A stretch of DNA of 64,000 bases, from NCBI RefSeq assembly GCF_000022565.1, contig NC_012483.1, positions 4,063,357 through 4,127,356 of the forward strand, given 5' to 3'. Positions within the stretch are counted from its first letter, which is position 1, and every line of letters begins with the position of its first letter. A model generated the notes under the pieces. It saw nothing but the letters and a program-made list of their open reading frames with translations, had not been told where the DNA came from and ran no database searches. Below, in pieces: positions 17,112 to 27,092 of the stretch. Origin of the DNA: Acidobacterium capsulatum ATCC 51196. Lineage in GTDB: Bacteria > Acidobacteriota > Terriglobia > Terriglobales > Acidobacteriaceae. The position numbers and the translations under genes are program-made.

Positions 17112-18620
17112 GTGCCCTTATCCCGCCGTTTCGTTCGTTCCATCGTTTGCCAGCCCTTGCTGGTGGCCGTCTCCCTGTTTGCTATCGTCTTCTGTTCGAC
17201 GGTGTCTGCATCCACTACCCTGCCGGATACGCCCGTAGGCAGACTTGGCAAGGAACTCATTCATCATCTCAATACAGATAGCTCTGCACAGATGGCGCTA
17301 TGGCTTCCGAGCATCCTGTCTTCGGGCATTCCGAGTGACGACCGCACTGATTTCATCGATCAGATGGCGCTCGCCGCACGAGACAGCTGAGGGCTCGATA
17401 TCCTCGATGTTCAAGTGGATTTCGGCAATCAACCGGGTCTTCTGGTCATCCCGGTTCGGGGGCGTAAAAGCGGCCGGTGCGCGATGTTTGGTCTGACCGC
17501 CGATAGAAGAGACCCCGGCAAATTGATTCAGGCGCAGGTCATTCCATCAGACCCGCCCGGTCTTTATGCCGGCTGGCCCGATCATGCGGTCACGCACAAG
17601 GAGATGGCGCGCCTGATCCATGAGAAGCTGGACACGCTGGTCCGCGCCGATGATTTCTCCGGCTGCCTCACTGTAGCAAGCCGTGGAGTCACGCTTTTCC
17701 ACGAGTGCCGCGGCCTTGCCGAGCGCAACTTTCGCGTGCCCGTCAGCTCCTCCACAAAGTTCCGCGTCGGGTCGATCGACAAGATGTTCACCGCCGTCGC
17801 CATCGCGCAACTCGTCGAAGCAGGCAAGCTCTCCTGGAACTCCACGCTTGCGCAGCTAATGCCTGAGTATCCTGATCGTCAGGCTGCCGCACAAATTACG
17901 GTGTGGCAGCTCCTGCATCACACCTCGGGGCTCGGCGATATCTTTGTTCCCGAGTACTTTGAGCATCGCGAAAAATACCTAACACCGGCGGACTATCTCG
18001 GCCTCATCGCCCGCCAACCCAAAGTCGGCAAGCCCGGCCAGCAGTGGTCTTACAGCAACGCCGGCTTCATACTGCTTGGCCGCATCGTCGAAGATGTTTC
18101 AGGCGAAAGCTACGTGCACTACGTCGGGCAGCACATCTTTGCGCCTGCCGGGATGACCTCCACCGGCTTCAGCAGTATCGCCGACGTAACGCCGGAGCTG
18201 GCAACCGGCTATTACCACGAAGGACTCTTCTCAACCGCCTGGAAGGCCGCCTGGCTGGACGACATCTTCATGGGAGGCCCGGCCGGCGGCGGATACTCCA
18301 CCACGACAGATCTCATCCGCTTCTCCGAGGCTCTTCGCTCCGGCAAGCTGGTGAAGCCCGTCACGCTCGGCAAGATGTTTTCCAACGAGGTGCCAGCCGG
18401 CCCCGGAGCAGAAGCCGCCGGCTTCGGTGACCGCGTCTCGCACGGCTGCCACATTCGCGGCCACGCCGGCGGCATCGAAGGCACCTCTGCCGATCTCGCT
18501 ATCGTTTGGGAGGCGGGCGCAACTGTCGCCGTCACCAGCAACGAAGGCGAATTTCGCACGCCTATCATGCTGGCCGAGCAGATCGCCGATCTTCTCGCGA
18601 TGGAAGCGAAGAAGCCGTAA
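17112..18620 (+). pseudogene. Class C beta-lactamase-like serine hydrolase interrupted by an in-frame TGA
   Basis: One continuous reading frame of 503 codons except for TGA at 17388-17390 (codon 93). Before it: GTG start with gaggaggaag upstream, signal peptide (LLVAVSLFAIVFCSTVSA) and a small N-terminal domain. After it, in the same frame: GLDILDVQVDFGNQPGLLVI, continuing that domain, then a beta-lactamase/D-Ala-D-Ala-peptidase fold with S-I-D-K near codon 221, Y-S-N near codon 314 and H-A-G-G in place of KTG. Relatives usually have SGG(L/F)D at the stop, so a Gly codon GGA changed to TGA by one base fits. Translation could restart at GTG 17415 but would lack the signal peptide. Either a recent nonsense mutation or a sequencing error. 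Confidence 0.75.
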
Positions 18621-18686
18621 GCGTCTCGTGGAACTTACGGCCCATAGAAATGGTACATATCATCAACACGACTGATTGGAGCAATC

Positions 18687-19070
18687 ATGGATCCCGCATC
18701 ACCCGCATCTGTCTTCGTCCCGCTCTTCGTACTTTTTCCTCCGGTTCTGATCGTCCTCTGCGTTCTGTACTATCGCTACCGGCGCACGCAGGAGCGCTAC
18801 AAACTCCTTGTGCAACTGGCGGACAAAGGGGTCGAGCTTCCACAGCAACTACTCGTCGAACCGCACGTCGAGTACTCCGAACGGCGCAGGGCTCTTGTGC
18901 TGATCAGCGCCGGCCTGGGCCTTATGGCGATGTTTGCCGCGTTGCCCTTCCGGTTCGACAGCGGCACCAGCGTCCAGGGATTCTGGCCTCTGGGCCTGCT
19001 TCCGCTGATGACGGGTCTGGGCTATTTGGCCAGTTGGTGGCTGAATACTCGAGAGAGTCCGCGTGCCTGA
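18687..19070 (+). CDS. DUF6249-like membrane protein
   Basis: A 127-residue protein with an N-terminal helix (VFVPLFVLFPPVLIVLCVLY), a cytoplasmic segment YRYRRTQERYKLLVQLADKG followed by VELPQQLL, and two further helices (ALVLISAGLGLMAMFAALPF, WPLGLLPLMTGLGYLASWWL). The RYKLLVQLADKGVELP segment is typical of DUF6249 proteins, which I know as partners encoded beside ECF sigma factors. Here the sigma gene overlaps its 3' end by 8 nt. It probably acts as a membrane anti-sigma-like or sensing partner; this is inference. Confidence 0.75.
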   Translation: MDPASPASVFVPLFVLFPPVLIVLCVLYYRYRRTQERYKLLVQLADKGVELPQQLLVEPHVEYSERRRALVLISAGLGLMAMFAALPFRFDSGTSVQGFWPLGLLPLMTGLGYLASWWLNTRESPRA

Positions 19071-19630
19071 CCTCGATGCGGAGGCGCGCATCGATCAAGC
19101 GCTGATCGCTCGAGTTCTCGCCAACAACGATGAAAACGCGTTTGCAGAGCTCGTACGGCGTCACCAGGGAATGGTGCGCGCTCAGTTGCGCAGTTTATTG
19201 CCGCGCGATCACGCTGGCGCGGACGATATTGCGCAGGAGACCTTTTTGTTGCATGGAGAAAGTTGCATCAGTTTCGCGGGGATGCCCGGTTCTCTACCTG
19301 GCTCTACCGCATCGCATACTCCTGCTTTCTTCAGTCCCTGCGCAGGTGGGGCTCCGCATGCGAGCGCCAGGCAGAGGAAGCCGTCGAGCCAGGTCCCGCG
19401 TCTCCACCTGCCATGGAGCTTAAAATCGATATCGACCGCGCCGTGGGGCAACTCTCTGAGGGTGAGCAGCGAGTGATCTTACATTGCGTGCAGCTTGGCT
19501 TGAGCCACGAGGAAGCAGCCTACGTTTTGGCCATGCCGCTTGGCACGGTGAAGACGCATGCGGCGCGCGGCAAGGCGAAGCTTCGAGCGCATCTGACAAA
19601 CTGGCGGCCAGGCGTTCATTCCCGATCCAG
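19063..19630 (+). pseudogene. ECF sigma factor broken by a frameshift
   Basis: A GTG start inside the end of the DUF6249-like gene opens with sigma region 2 (ENAFAELVRRHQGMVRAQLR, DDIAQETFLL). After TTTTTG at 19243-19248 this frame goes off, and the frame one base back continues correctly with AWRKLHQFRGDARFSTWLYR, region 4 (LSEGEQRVILHCVQLGLSHE, EAAYVLAMPLGTVKTHAARG) and KAKLRAHLTNW. A one-base deletion near 19243-19250 explains it. The restored frame has no stop where the protein should end (about 19610-19630) and runs on for 470 nt opposite the permease gene. Two defects suggest real decay rather than a single sequencing slip. Confidence 0.75.
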
Positions 19631-19777
19631 AATGCTGATAGCTCGACTGGCACCATCGGGCCAAGACGCTCATGCAGCGATAGAGCCATCGTTGGATCTG
19701 TCGATTTATTCTTGGCGATATGCCACTGGCGGATACCGGCTGCCGGGCTCTCCACTTCATCAGAAGAAGCCAGCGAA

Positions 19778-22459
19778 TCACTCGGAGCGGAGCGTGATCG
19801 ACGGATCGACCCGTGCGGCTCGCCATGCGGGCACACAGCAAGCGATGGCCGCGACAATCATCAGCAGTGCCGTTGTGCCAGCCCACGCGAGGGGATCGAA
19901 AGGCGAGGTCCCGAAGAGCAGCGAATTCATTACTCGTGCGGAGGCTGCGGTTCCACATAGCCCTATGGCCACGCCGAACGCCGTGAGCTGCATTCCGTCA
20001 CGAACAATCAAGCCCAGGATATCTCTGTGGCTGGCGCCGAGCGCCGCCCTGATCCCAATCTCGCGGGTACGCTCGGTAACACTGCCGGAAAGCACGCCAT
20101 AGAGCCCGACGGCTGCCAGTATCAACGCCGCGACGCCGAAGGCCTCGAAAATAATCAGAATAAAGCGCCGCTCGGCTTCGGCGGTCGTCATCATGCGATC
20201 CATGGTCATGATGCGCACGATGGGTTGATTCTTGTTCACCGACCAGATGGCAGCCTTGACGGCAGGGATAAGTGCCGCCGGATTTCCGCGGGCGCGAATT
20301 ACGAACGATAACGTATCGTCCGCGTACCAGGTCTGTTCCTCCGGAATGTAGACAGCATCTTCCTGGTCAATCGCAAGAGACGTCTGTTTTACGTCGCCCA
20401 CGACGCCCACAACGCTGTACCAGGGCCGGTTTCGCGGCCCTACATGAAGGCGGCTGCCGAGCGGGTTGCGACTACCGAAATGCCGCCGGGCGAGGGATGC
20501 GCTGATCAATACTGCCTGAGGAGCATTCGCAGTATCGTGCTCGTCGAGCAGGCGGCCCTGAAGCAGAGGAATGCCCATCGCCAGACAATAGCCGGGGCTG
20601 ACTGCATAGCGAAATACGTTGTAGCCGCTTTGAGATCCCTGATCCTCAAATTGAGCTCCGTAGGTTCCTATCGCGGTCGGGTCGTCACTGAGGGGCAGAA
20701 AACTTGTGAAGGCCGCCTTTTGCACGCCGGGCACACGCCGCACCGCATCGAGCGCCTGCTCAAAAAAGCGGCGGCGAGCGCGATCTCCAGCTTCCGGCGC
20801 CGAGGGCAAATTGTCGAATTCATGACCTGAAGTCGCAACCTGCATGGTGAGCAGATGCGAGGATTGGAAGCCCGGATTGACGCGCAACAACTGCTCCATG
20901 CTGCGCAGGAGCAATCCGGCACTGACGAGCAATACAAGCGCCAGAGCAACCTCCGTTACGACCAGCAGACGCCGTGTCCAGAGGTGCGAGCCGGCGATGC
21001 GGCTCGAGGATTGCCGGAGTCCAGTGTGCATATCGTTCCGCGAAATATGCAGCGTCGGAACAACTCCCGCGACGAGGCCGATCATCGTCGTGATGGCAAA
21101 AGCGAAGAGATAAGCTGGGAGGTCGAGATGGATAGCATCGAGGCGGGGCAAGTCGGCCGGGCTCAGCGCGACTATGATGCGCACGCCCCCAAATGCGGCT
21201 GCGATTCCGAGCACACCTCCGAGGACTGACAGGAGCATGCTCTCGGTCACGAGTTGGCGAAGGATGCGGCGCTTCGATGCGCCCAATGCACCCCGCAAGG
21301 CAAACTCCCCGAAGCGCTGGCCGCTGCGTGCTAAGAGCAGATTGACGACGTTGACGCACGCGATGACCAGCAGAAGGATCACTGCGCCCAGCACTGCCAG
21401 AAGCGCCGGCCTCACTGTGTGCGCGACGTCCTTCTGTAAGGAATCGATAATCAAACCATGATCGAGCGAAGCCCAGCGAGGACGAGGAAATTGCGGCAAC
21501 GGCGTATGCGCAATCTGATCCAACTCGCTAATGGCCCGGGCACGAGCAACGCCCGGCTTGAGGCGGCCCACCATGCGCAGATGATTGCCCCATTCCCAGG
21601 AGTTGAAATCGCGAGTGATCTGCTGCTGATCGTATTGAGTAGGCGTCCAGAGCTCGGCCGAGGGTGAGAGAACATCCTCGAATCCACGTGGCATCACGCC
21701 GATCACGGTGTAGTTATCGCCATCGAGCTTGATCTGGCGGCCGAGGATCGCGGAATCGCCGTGGAAGAGATTCTGCCAGAGCCGATTGCTCAGGATAACG
21801 ACTTTGGAGCCGTTCGGGCCTTCTTCTGAGGCGCGGAAATCGCGCCCGAGCGCGGGAGCCACTCCCAGAACGTGAAAGAAGCCGGCACTCACGCTTTGTC
21901 CGTCGAGCCGTTCCGGCTCAGTGCCGCCCGTGAGCGCAGGCTGCCATGGCTCAAAGATTGCCATCGTCTCGAAGGAATGGCTGCGCTGTTGTAACTCGCG
22001 GAAAATGCCAAAGGCGATGTCCGAACGCGCGCCCTCATACTCATTCCAGATGGTTAGAATGCGACCGGGATGAGGATAGGGAAGCGGCTTGAAGAGAATC
22101 GGATTCACGGCGCTGAAGATGGCGGTACTGGCGCCGATACCAAGTGCAAGCGTAATCGCACTAATGACCGCGAATCCCGGATTTCTGCACAACTGGCGGG
22201 CGGCAAAGCGAAGATCGGAGAGGAAGGTTCTGACGCCATTCTCCCATCCATAGGACTGCACTTGCTCTGCGGCAACGACTGGATTTCCGCATTCGAGGCG
22301 CGCCGCCCGCCGCGCTTCTTCTTCGCTGAGACCGCGCGCCCTCCAATCGGCGGCTGCCTCCTCAAAATACTGCCCAATCTCCTCGGTGATTTCCTGATTC
22401 CGCATTCTCCGGCGAAGGAGTCCGCCGAGTCCCCGAGCAGCATGGCGCCAGATCGACAT
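19778..22459 (-). CDS. ADOP-type ABC transporter permease (MacB/FtsX-like)
   Basis: An 893-residue membrane protein of the acidobacterial duplicated orphan permease class. An N-terminal soluble segment (MSIWRHAARGLGGLLRRRMR, ... LSEEEARRAARLECGN) precedes the first MacB/FtsX unit (helix at LALGIGASTAIFSAVNPILF, periplasmic domain with RDFRASEEGPNGSKVVILSN, then three helices from about 320). A second unit follows (RRLLVVTEVALALVLLVSAG, periplasmic FLPLSDDPTAIGTYGAQFED), with three C-terminal helices ending CVPAWRAARVDPSITLRSE. No ATPase gene is adjacent, as is usual for this class. The role is uncertain: export or mechanotransmission. The PadR gene ends 3 nt before the start. Confidence 0.92.
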   Translation of the reverse strand: MSIWRHAARGLGGLLRRRMRNQEITEEIGQYFEEAAADWRARGLSEEEARRAARLECGNPVVAAEQVQSYGWENGVRTFLSDLRFAARQLCRNPGFAVISAITLALGIGASTAIFSAVNPILFKPLPYPHPGRILTIWNEYEGARSDIAFGIFRELQQRSHSFETMAIFEPWQPALTGGTEPERLDGQSVSAGFFHVLGVAPALGRDFRASEEGPNGSKVVILSNRLWQNLFHGDSAILGRQIKLDGDNYTVIGVMPRGFEDVLSPSAELWTPTQYDQQQITRDFNSWEWGNHLRMVGRLKPGVARARAISELDQIAHTPLPQFPRPRWASLDHGLIIDSLQKDVAHTVRPALLAVLGAVILLLVIACVNVVNLLLARSGQRFGEFALRGALGASKRRILRQLVTESMLLSVLGGVLGIAAAFGGVRIIVALSPADLPRLDAIHLDLPAYLFAFAITTMIGLVAGVVPTLHISRNDMHTGLRQSSSRIAGSHLWTRRLLVVTEVALALVLLVSAGLLLRSMEQLLRVNPGFQSSHLLTMQVATSGHEFDNLPSAPEAGDRARRRFFEQALDAVRRVPGVQKAAFTSFLPLSDDPTAIGTYGAQFEDQGSQSGYNVFRYAVSPGYCLAMGIPLLQGRLLDEHDTANAPQAVLISASLARRHFGSRNPLGSRLHVGPRNRPWYSVVGVVGDVKQTSLAIDQEDAVYIPEEQTWYADDTLSFVIRARGNPAALIPAVKAAIWSVNKNQPIVRIMTMDRMMTTAEAERRFILIIFEAFGVAALILAAVGLYGVLSGSVTERTREIGIRAALGASHRDILGLIVRDGMQLTAFGVAIGLCGTAASARVMNSLLFGTSPFDPLAWAGTTALLMIVAAIACCVPAWRAARVDPSITLRSE

Positions 22460-22462
22460 GCG

Positions 22463-22798
22463 TTACGCTCCTTCCCGCAGCAAACGTGCGATTGCCGACG
22501 AGCGGCGCGTCCAATCAGCAGTCTCAATCTCCAACTGCTTCTTGCCGGCGCGGGTGAGTCTGTAGAACTTCGCACGGCGCGAATTTTCAGTTTGGCGCCA
22601 CTCTGATTCCAGCCAGCCCGAACGCTCCAGCCTCTGGAGTGCAGTGAGCAACGAGCCGGGATTCACCTTGAAAACCCCTTGCGTCACCTGCTCCACCCGG
22701 CGCGCGATTCCGAAGCCATGCAGGGGCTGCAAGCTCAGGGTTTTCAGGATCAGCATGTCGAGAGTGCCTTGGATGACATCGGTGTTCTGGTCGCTCAT
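22463..22798 (-). CDS. PadR family transcriptional regulator
   Basis: A 111-residue winged-helix protein: DVIQGTLDMLILKTLSLQPL, HGFGIARRVEQVTQGVFKVN, PGSLLTALQRLERSGWLESE and RAKFYRLTRAGKKQLEIE are the PadR core in order. ATG 22798 is chosen over 22846 because the PadR fold starts there and aaggtcag lies upstream. Such short PadR proteins are paired with ADOP permease genes throughout Acidobacteria and presumably repress them. The permease starts 3 nt after its stop, so the two form an operon. Confidence 0.95.
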   Translation of the reverse strand: MSDQNTDVIQGTLDMLILKTLSLQPLHGFGIARRVEQVTQGVFKVNPGSLLTALQRLERSGWLESEWRQTENSRRAKFYRLTRAGKKQLEIETADWTRRSSAIARLLREGA

Positions 22799-23369
22799 AG
22801 AAACTGACCTTAGCGCCTGTTCATTATGATTGTCAAGATGTGTCAATCAAAGGTAGACGGCGATTCAAGCTCCGGCTTCGGCCTCGATTCGACGCGTGTT
22901 CTCACACCGGCGCAGTCGTCTCTTCTTTGGCGATTTCAGCCCGATGTGTTCTTCCAGGAAAATTCCTGGCGCCCGTTCGTTCAAATTGGCGAATGGGAGT
23001 TTGCATCGATGAATTGGTGAGAGGCTACGTGCCATTCGACTTCAGTGGAAACTCAGCTTGCGCGATGTAGAAGAGCTGGAGTGCCCGGCAAATTCTGTAC
23101 CAGATGAGATGAGACAAACTGGGACAGTCGGCTGACTGCATGGAAACCTCGATAGTGGATCGCAGTTCGATCTTTTCATGGCAAATCACCGCAAGCCAGG
23201 CAAGTGAAGAGCAAGCCCCCGGCCATACTTAAACTGGACCCACCGCCAACTTTGCGTCTGGCTCTTTACGGGGGCCAGACGCGACCGTAGGCTTGGGCCT
23301 CTGAGAACCCATCAACCCCAGCCGCCGTGTCCTCAGTGGAAAGGTGTGGGGCACGGAGGAGGGAATCGC
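22799..23369. other. Intergenic region between PadR operon and S9 peptidase
   Basis: About 570 bases with no supported gene. The PadR promoter must lie just right of 22798. A perfect 9-bp hairpin, gcgtctggc (23254-23262) with gccagacgc (23274-23282), stands 90 nt before the peptidase start and could be a leader hairpin. The stretch around 23105-23250 (agacaaactgggacag, aaactggacccacc) has the look of IS-flanking sequence, but no terminal repeats or transposase were found. Confidence 0.35.
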
Positions 23370-25481
23370 ATGCACGGCAGTCATCCTCGAATCCTAATCA
23401 CATTGTTCCTCGCATTCCTGGCCCACGGTGCCGTCGTCGGGCATCCCCCCGGCGTTCCTTCTCCGCCGCCAACGCCCGTGAAATCCACAACGCAGGTGCT
23501 GCATGGCGTTTCGATCACCGACCCGTATGGCTGGCTCGAAGACCGGCACTCGCCTGCCGCTCAAAGATGGATTGCCGCCCAGCAGCATTACACCGCGCAG
23601 ATGCTTTCAGATCGCCACGGCGTGGCCGCGCTTCGTCAACAGACTCAGAAGCTCATTGACCAGGAGCAGCCGCACCAGGTTCTCATCCGCAACGGGATCG
23701 TTTTCATCGACCGCAAGCCCGCCGACAGCCCGCTCTCCGCCATCTACATGCGTCACGGAGACGCTGGCCCGGAGTGCCTCCTCGTCCGCTCCACGGCGGA
23801 ACGCAGCGTCGAGCTGCTCAACGTCTCCGTCAACGGAAAAATCCTCGCCTACGGACTACGCCGCGGCGGACGCGACCAGCTCAGCATCCGCTTCCTCGAT
23901 ACCCGCACCGGCCACGAGCTCACCGCCGATACCCTCCCAGAGGCGCGCTATCTCTACTGGTCGATGCCCATCACATCCTCCGGCTCCGCCGTCTACTACC
24001 TCAAGTTCACAGCCAAGGGCCCGCGGATGTATCGCCATGTCTTTGGCCAGCCACTCACGGCCGATGCGCTCATGTTCGGTCCAGGAAAGGGTATCTCCGC
24101 GCTCGGACCATCCGATATCCTGTCTGCTTCGCTCTCGCCAGACAATCAGTGGCTTCTCGTCACCGTGCTGCACGGCGCATCCGGATCCACTGATCTTTAT
24201 CTCAGGCACCTCCATTCCTCCCAGGGGTTTGTTCCCATCGTCACTGGCAGGAATGCCATCTTTAACGGAGTCCTCACCAACCGCACTCTCTATATCGAGA
24301 CCGACTGGCACGCGGGCCGGGGCGAGGTTTTCACCGCGACGATGCCTCGGGTGAGCTTCTCTCACTGGAAGCTGCTCATTCCGCAACTGACCGATACTAC
24401 CATCCAAAGTCTCTCGCTCACCTCGCACAATCTGGTGCTCAACGTAATTCATAACGCGCATTCCGAGCTGCGCAGCTACACACTTACGGGCAAGCCCGCT
24501 GGCAAGATTCCTCTTCCTGGCCGAGGCTCCGTTGCGGGTGTAAACGCGAGTCCTGCTGACCCGGAACTCTCTTTCTCTTTCACATCTTTTCGCATACCCA
24601 CGGGCTTCTATCGCTGGACCCCCTCCGGAGTGCGCCCCATCGACGTCCCTCCGTCCCCGCCTGGCCTGCATCATCTTCAGGTCCGGCAGGTCTGGTACAG
24701 GTCCTCCGGCGGCGTTCGCGTTCCCATGTGGATTGCCAGCCGCGCTGGCCTCCGGCCAGACGGCGATCTCCCCGTTCTGCTCCATGCGTATGGTGGATTC
24801 AACTGGGCGCAATTGCCCGAGTTCACTCCGGAAGAGGCTCTCTGGATCGAGCAGGGCGGCGTATTTGCGCTGGCAAATATTCGCGGGGGCAACGAATTTG
24901 GCCAGGCCTGGCACAGTTGCGGAGACCTGGCGCACAAGCAGAACTCCTTCGATGACTTCGTCAACGCCGCGCGTTGGCTTATCCGGAATCACTACACGCG
25001 CCCCGCGCGTCTGGCCATCCAGGGCATGAGCAATGGGGGCCTGCTCGTCATGGCCTCTATCACGCAGCACCCTGAGCTGTTTGGCGCAGCCATCGGCCGC
25101 TACCCTCTCATCGATATGCTGGGATTTGAAAGCTTCGGCATCGGCAAGTGGTGGACCAGCGAATACGGTTCCATTCACAATGCTGCACAGTTCCGGACGA
25201 TCTATGCCTACTCGCCCTATCAACATGTCGTAAAAGGGACTCGTTATCCGGCGGTTCTGCTCATCACCGGCGATGGAGATACCCGCGTCGATCCCGCCAA
25301 CTCGCTCAAGATGACCGCGAAGCTGCAGGCTGCCACCGCATCCGGCAAACCGGTCCTGCTGCTCTACGACTCCGCATCAGGCCACTCCGGTGTCGCTGCC
25401 CCGTCGGTGGAGATCCCCCAGATCGTCAACGAGCTTGAGTTCCTTGACTGGCAACTCCACGTACCCGTCAAAACCCGGTAG
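23370..25481 (+). CDS. Prolyl oligopeptidase family (S9A) serine peptidase, exported
   Basis: A 703-residue peptidase. ATG 23370 has ggaggaggg 7 nt upstream; a GTG at 23346 is less likely. The signal peptide RILITLFLAFLAHGAVVG leads to DPYGWLEDRHSPAAQRWI, the family N-terminus. A seven-bladed propeller spans about 75-410. The alpha/beta hydrolase domain carries GMSNGG (Ser near 553), Asp near 635 in ITGDGDTRVDP, and His near 671 in ASGHSG. It cuts short peptides after Pro or related residues in the periplasm. It stands alone on the plus strand; a MocR regulator follows 180 nt later. Confidence 0.93.
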   Translation: MHGSHPRILITLFLAFLAHGAVVGHPPGVPSPPPTPVKSTTQVLHGVSITDPYGWLEDRHSPAAQRWIAAQQHYTAQMLSDRHGVAALRQQTQKLIDQEQPHQVLIRNGIVFIDRKPADSPLSAIYMRHGDAGPECLLVRSTAERSVELLNVSVNGKILAYGLRRGGRDQLSIRFLDTRTGHELTADTLPEARYLYWSMPITSSGSAVYYLKFTAKGPRMYRHVFGQPLTADALMFGPGKGISALGPSDILSASLSPDNQWLLVTVLHGASGSTDLYLRHLHSSQGFVPIVTGRNAIFNGVLTNRTLYIETDWHAGRGEVFTATMPRVSFSHWKLLIPQLTDTTIQSLSLTSHNLVLNVIHNAHSELRSYTLTGKPAGKIPLPGRGSVAGVNASPADPELSFSFTSFRIPTGFYRWTPSGVRPIDVPPSPPGLHHLQVRQVWYRSSGGVRVPMWIASRAGLRPDGDLPVLLHAYGGFNWAQLPEFTPEEALWIEQGGVFALANIRGGNEFGQAWHSCGDLAHKQNSFDDFVNAARWLIRNHYTRPARLAIQGMSNGGLLVMASITQHPELFGAAIGRYPLIDMLGFESFGIGKWWTSEYGSIHNAAQFRTIYAYSPYQHVVKGTRYPAVLLITGDGDTRVDPANSLKMTAKLQAATASGKPVLLLYDSASGHSGVAAPSVEIPQIVNELEFLDWQLHVPVKTR

Positions 25482-25661
25482 CTCTTGTAATGCAGCGCGG
25501 CCCGTAGGTTACTCGCCGCTTTGCGCGGCCTGGAGGATCGCCCCGCAACATGCCGGAGCGCCATCCGTCCGCACCTTCCGCCGATTCGTTTGTCTCTGGC
25601 AAGCCACCCTGCAAGTGATAACAATACGCCAGAAAGCAGTAAGCTGATCCTCAAGGCAGCA

Positions 25662-27089
25662 ATGAAAACACTTAGCGGAATCTGGCTCGATCGGGACAGC
25701 AATATCACACTGCAGGATCAGGTCGTGCAGCAAGTCAAGGCGCTCATCCGCCGGGGCGCTTTGCACCCGCAAGAGATGCTGCCCTCAAGCCGTGAGCTGG
25801 CCACGCAGCTACGCATCAGCCGCAACACGGTGGTCTACGCCTACGACCGTCTCGTGAGCGAAGGGTATGTGGAGGCGCGCTTTCGTTCTGGCGTCTTTGT
25901 CAGCGAAGTGGTGCCGCAGCAGCGGCGCGTGCGCGACTCGCAGGCCGCGCGCCACCGTAAAGTGCTCGAACGGGAGGTCGCCGCGCCTTCCGGTAGCTTG
26001 CGCGCCCCGTTGCCGTTTCGCCCCTGCCAGCCGGATGTTTCGCTTTTTCCGTTGCCGATGTGGAACCGCCTGCGCGGCCGCGCGCTGCGCGAGCACGGCA
26101 AGAGCCTGCTGCACTACCAGGAGAGCTGCGTCAGCGGACTGCCGGCGCTGCGGCAGAACATTGCCCAATACCTGCAGGCGAGCCGCGGCGTGCAGTGTGA
26201 CTGGCGGCAGATTGTCATCACCTCGGGCTCGCAGCAGGCGCTGTGCCTGCTGGCCAGACTGCTGGTGCCGGCCTTCGGCAGCCGCGTGTACATGGAAGAT
26301 CCGGGATACCTGGGAGCACGGCTGGCGTGGCAGAGTGTGGACGCCCGCATTGTGCCGGGCGCGCTCGACGAGAACGGCCTGCAGCTGCCGACCAGCGAAC
26401 TGCGTGACCTCGCGCTGATCTACACGACTCCTTCGCGGCAGTTTCCCACCGGCGTTTCGCTCTCGTTGCCGCGGCGGCTCGCCATCCTGGACTACGCGCG
26501 GCGGCATAAGACCTGGGTAATTGAGGACGACTACGACGCGGAGTTTCGCTACAAGGCTGCGCCGCTGCCGAGCCTGCAGAGCCTGGATGAGGATAACCGT
26601 GTGATCTACGTGGGCACCTTCAGCAAAGCCCTGTTCCCGGCGCTGCGCCTGGGTTATGTGGTGGTTCCGGCCGAGCTGTTTGACCGTTTCCGCGCGGCCA
26701 AGCACCTGATGGACGATCATGGCCCGCTGGTCGACCAAGCAACTCTGGCAATGTTTCTGGAGAGCGGCGCCTTTCATTCGCATATCCGCCGCTGCCGCAA
26801 GGCGTATGCCGAGCGTCAGGAGTGCTTCCTGGAACTGTTCAGTCAATCGGATCTGCCGCTGGAATTCCGGTACACCGATGGGGGCATGAATCTGCTGGGG
26901 TGGCTTCCGGAAGGCAGCGACGACCGGCGTCTGTCAAAGCGTTTGCGAGAGGATGGTCTGGATATTCCGGCGCTGACCTCTTATTCGCTGAAGGCGCGCG
27001 CCCCGGGGCTGGTCTTTGGCTTCACGGCGTTCGATCCGGCGACGATTCGCAGAGGCTTTGCAAGGGTGCGGGAGCATTTCGTACTTTGA
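25662..27089 (+). CDS. MocR/PdxR-type regulator (GntR helix-turn-helix fused to aminotransferase fold)
   Basis: A 475-residue fusion. Residues 10-80 are a GntR winged helix (LQDQVVQQVKALIRRGALHP, SSRELATQLRISRNTVVYAY). Residues about 115-470 are a type I aminotransferase domain with the PLP-binding motif GTFSKALFPALRLGYVV (Lys near 322) and IEDDYDAEFRYKAAPL. ATG 25662 follows aaggca and starts the HTH; the frame upstream is not conserved. MocR proteins sense PLP or an amino compound and control B6 synthesis, GABA use or transport genes. The converging amino-acid permease ends 3 nt beyond and a PaiB-like FMN protein follows, so a role in amino acid/polyamine or B6-linked control is plausible. 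Confidence 0.93.
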   Translation: MKTLSGIWLDRDSNITLQDQVVQQVKALIRRGALHPQEMLPSSRELATQLRISRNTVVYAYDRLVSEGYVEARFRSGVFVSEVVPQQRRVRDSQAARHRKVLEREVAAPSGSLRAPLPFRPCQPDVSLFPLPMWNRLRGRALREHGKSLLHYQESCVSGLPALRQNIAQYLQASRGVQCDWRQIVITSGSQQALCLLARLLVPAFGSRVYMEDPGYLGARLAWQSVDARIVPGALDENGLQLPTSELRDLALIYTTPSRQFPTGVSLSLPRRLAILDYARRHKTWVIEDDYDAEFRYKAAPLPSLQSLDEDNRVIYVGTFSKALFPALRLGYVVVPAELFDRFRAAKHLMDDHGPLVDQATLAMFLESGAFHSHIRRCRKAYAERQECFLELFSQSDLPLEFRYTDGGMNLLGWLPEGSDDRRLSKRLREDGLDIPALTSYSLKARAPGLVFGFTAFDPATIRRGFARVREHFVL

Positions 27090-27092
27090 CGA

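Noticed and set aside
17388..17390. TGA as selenocysteine or programmed readthrough
   Set aside because: The expected residue is Gly, not Cys; no SECIS-like hairpin follows directly; a simple substitution explains it better.
19240..19256. Programmed -1 frameshift in the sigma gene
   Set aside because: The slippery heptamer is incomplete (five T only) and the gene also lacks its stop, so decay is simpler.
23100..23260. Insertion-sequence remnant upstream of the S9 peptidase
   Set aside because: Only short stretches look IS-like; no inverted terminal repeats, target duplication or transposase codons seen.
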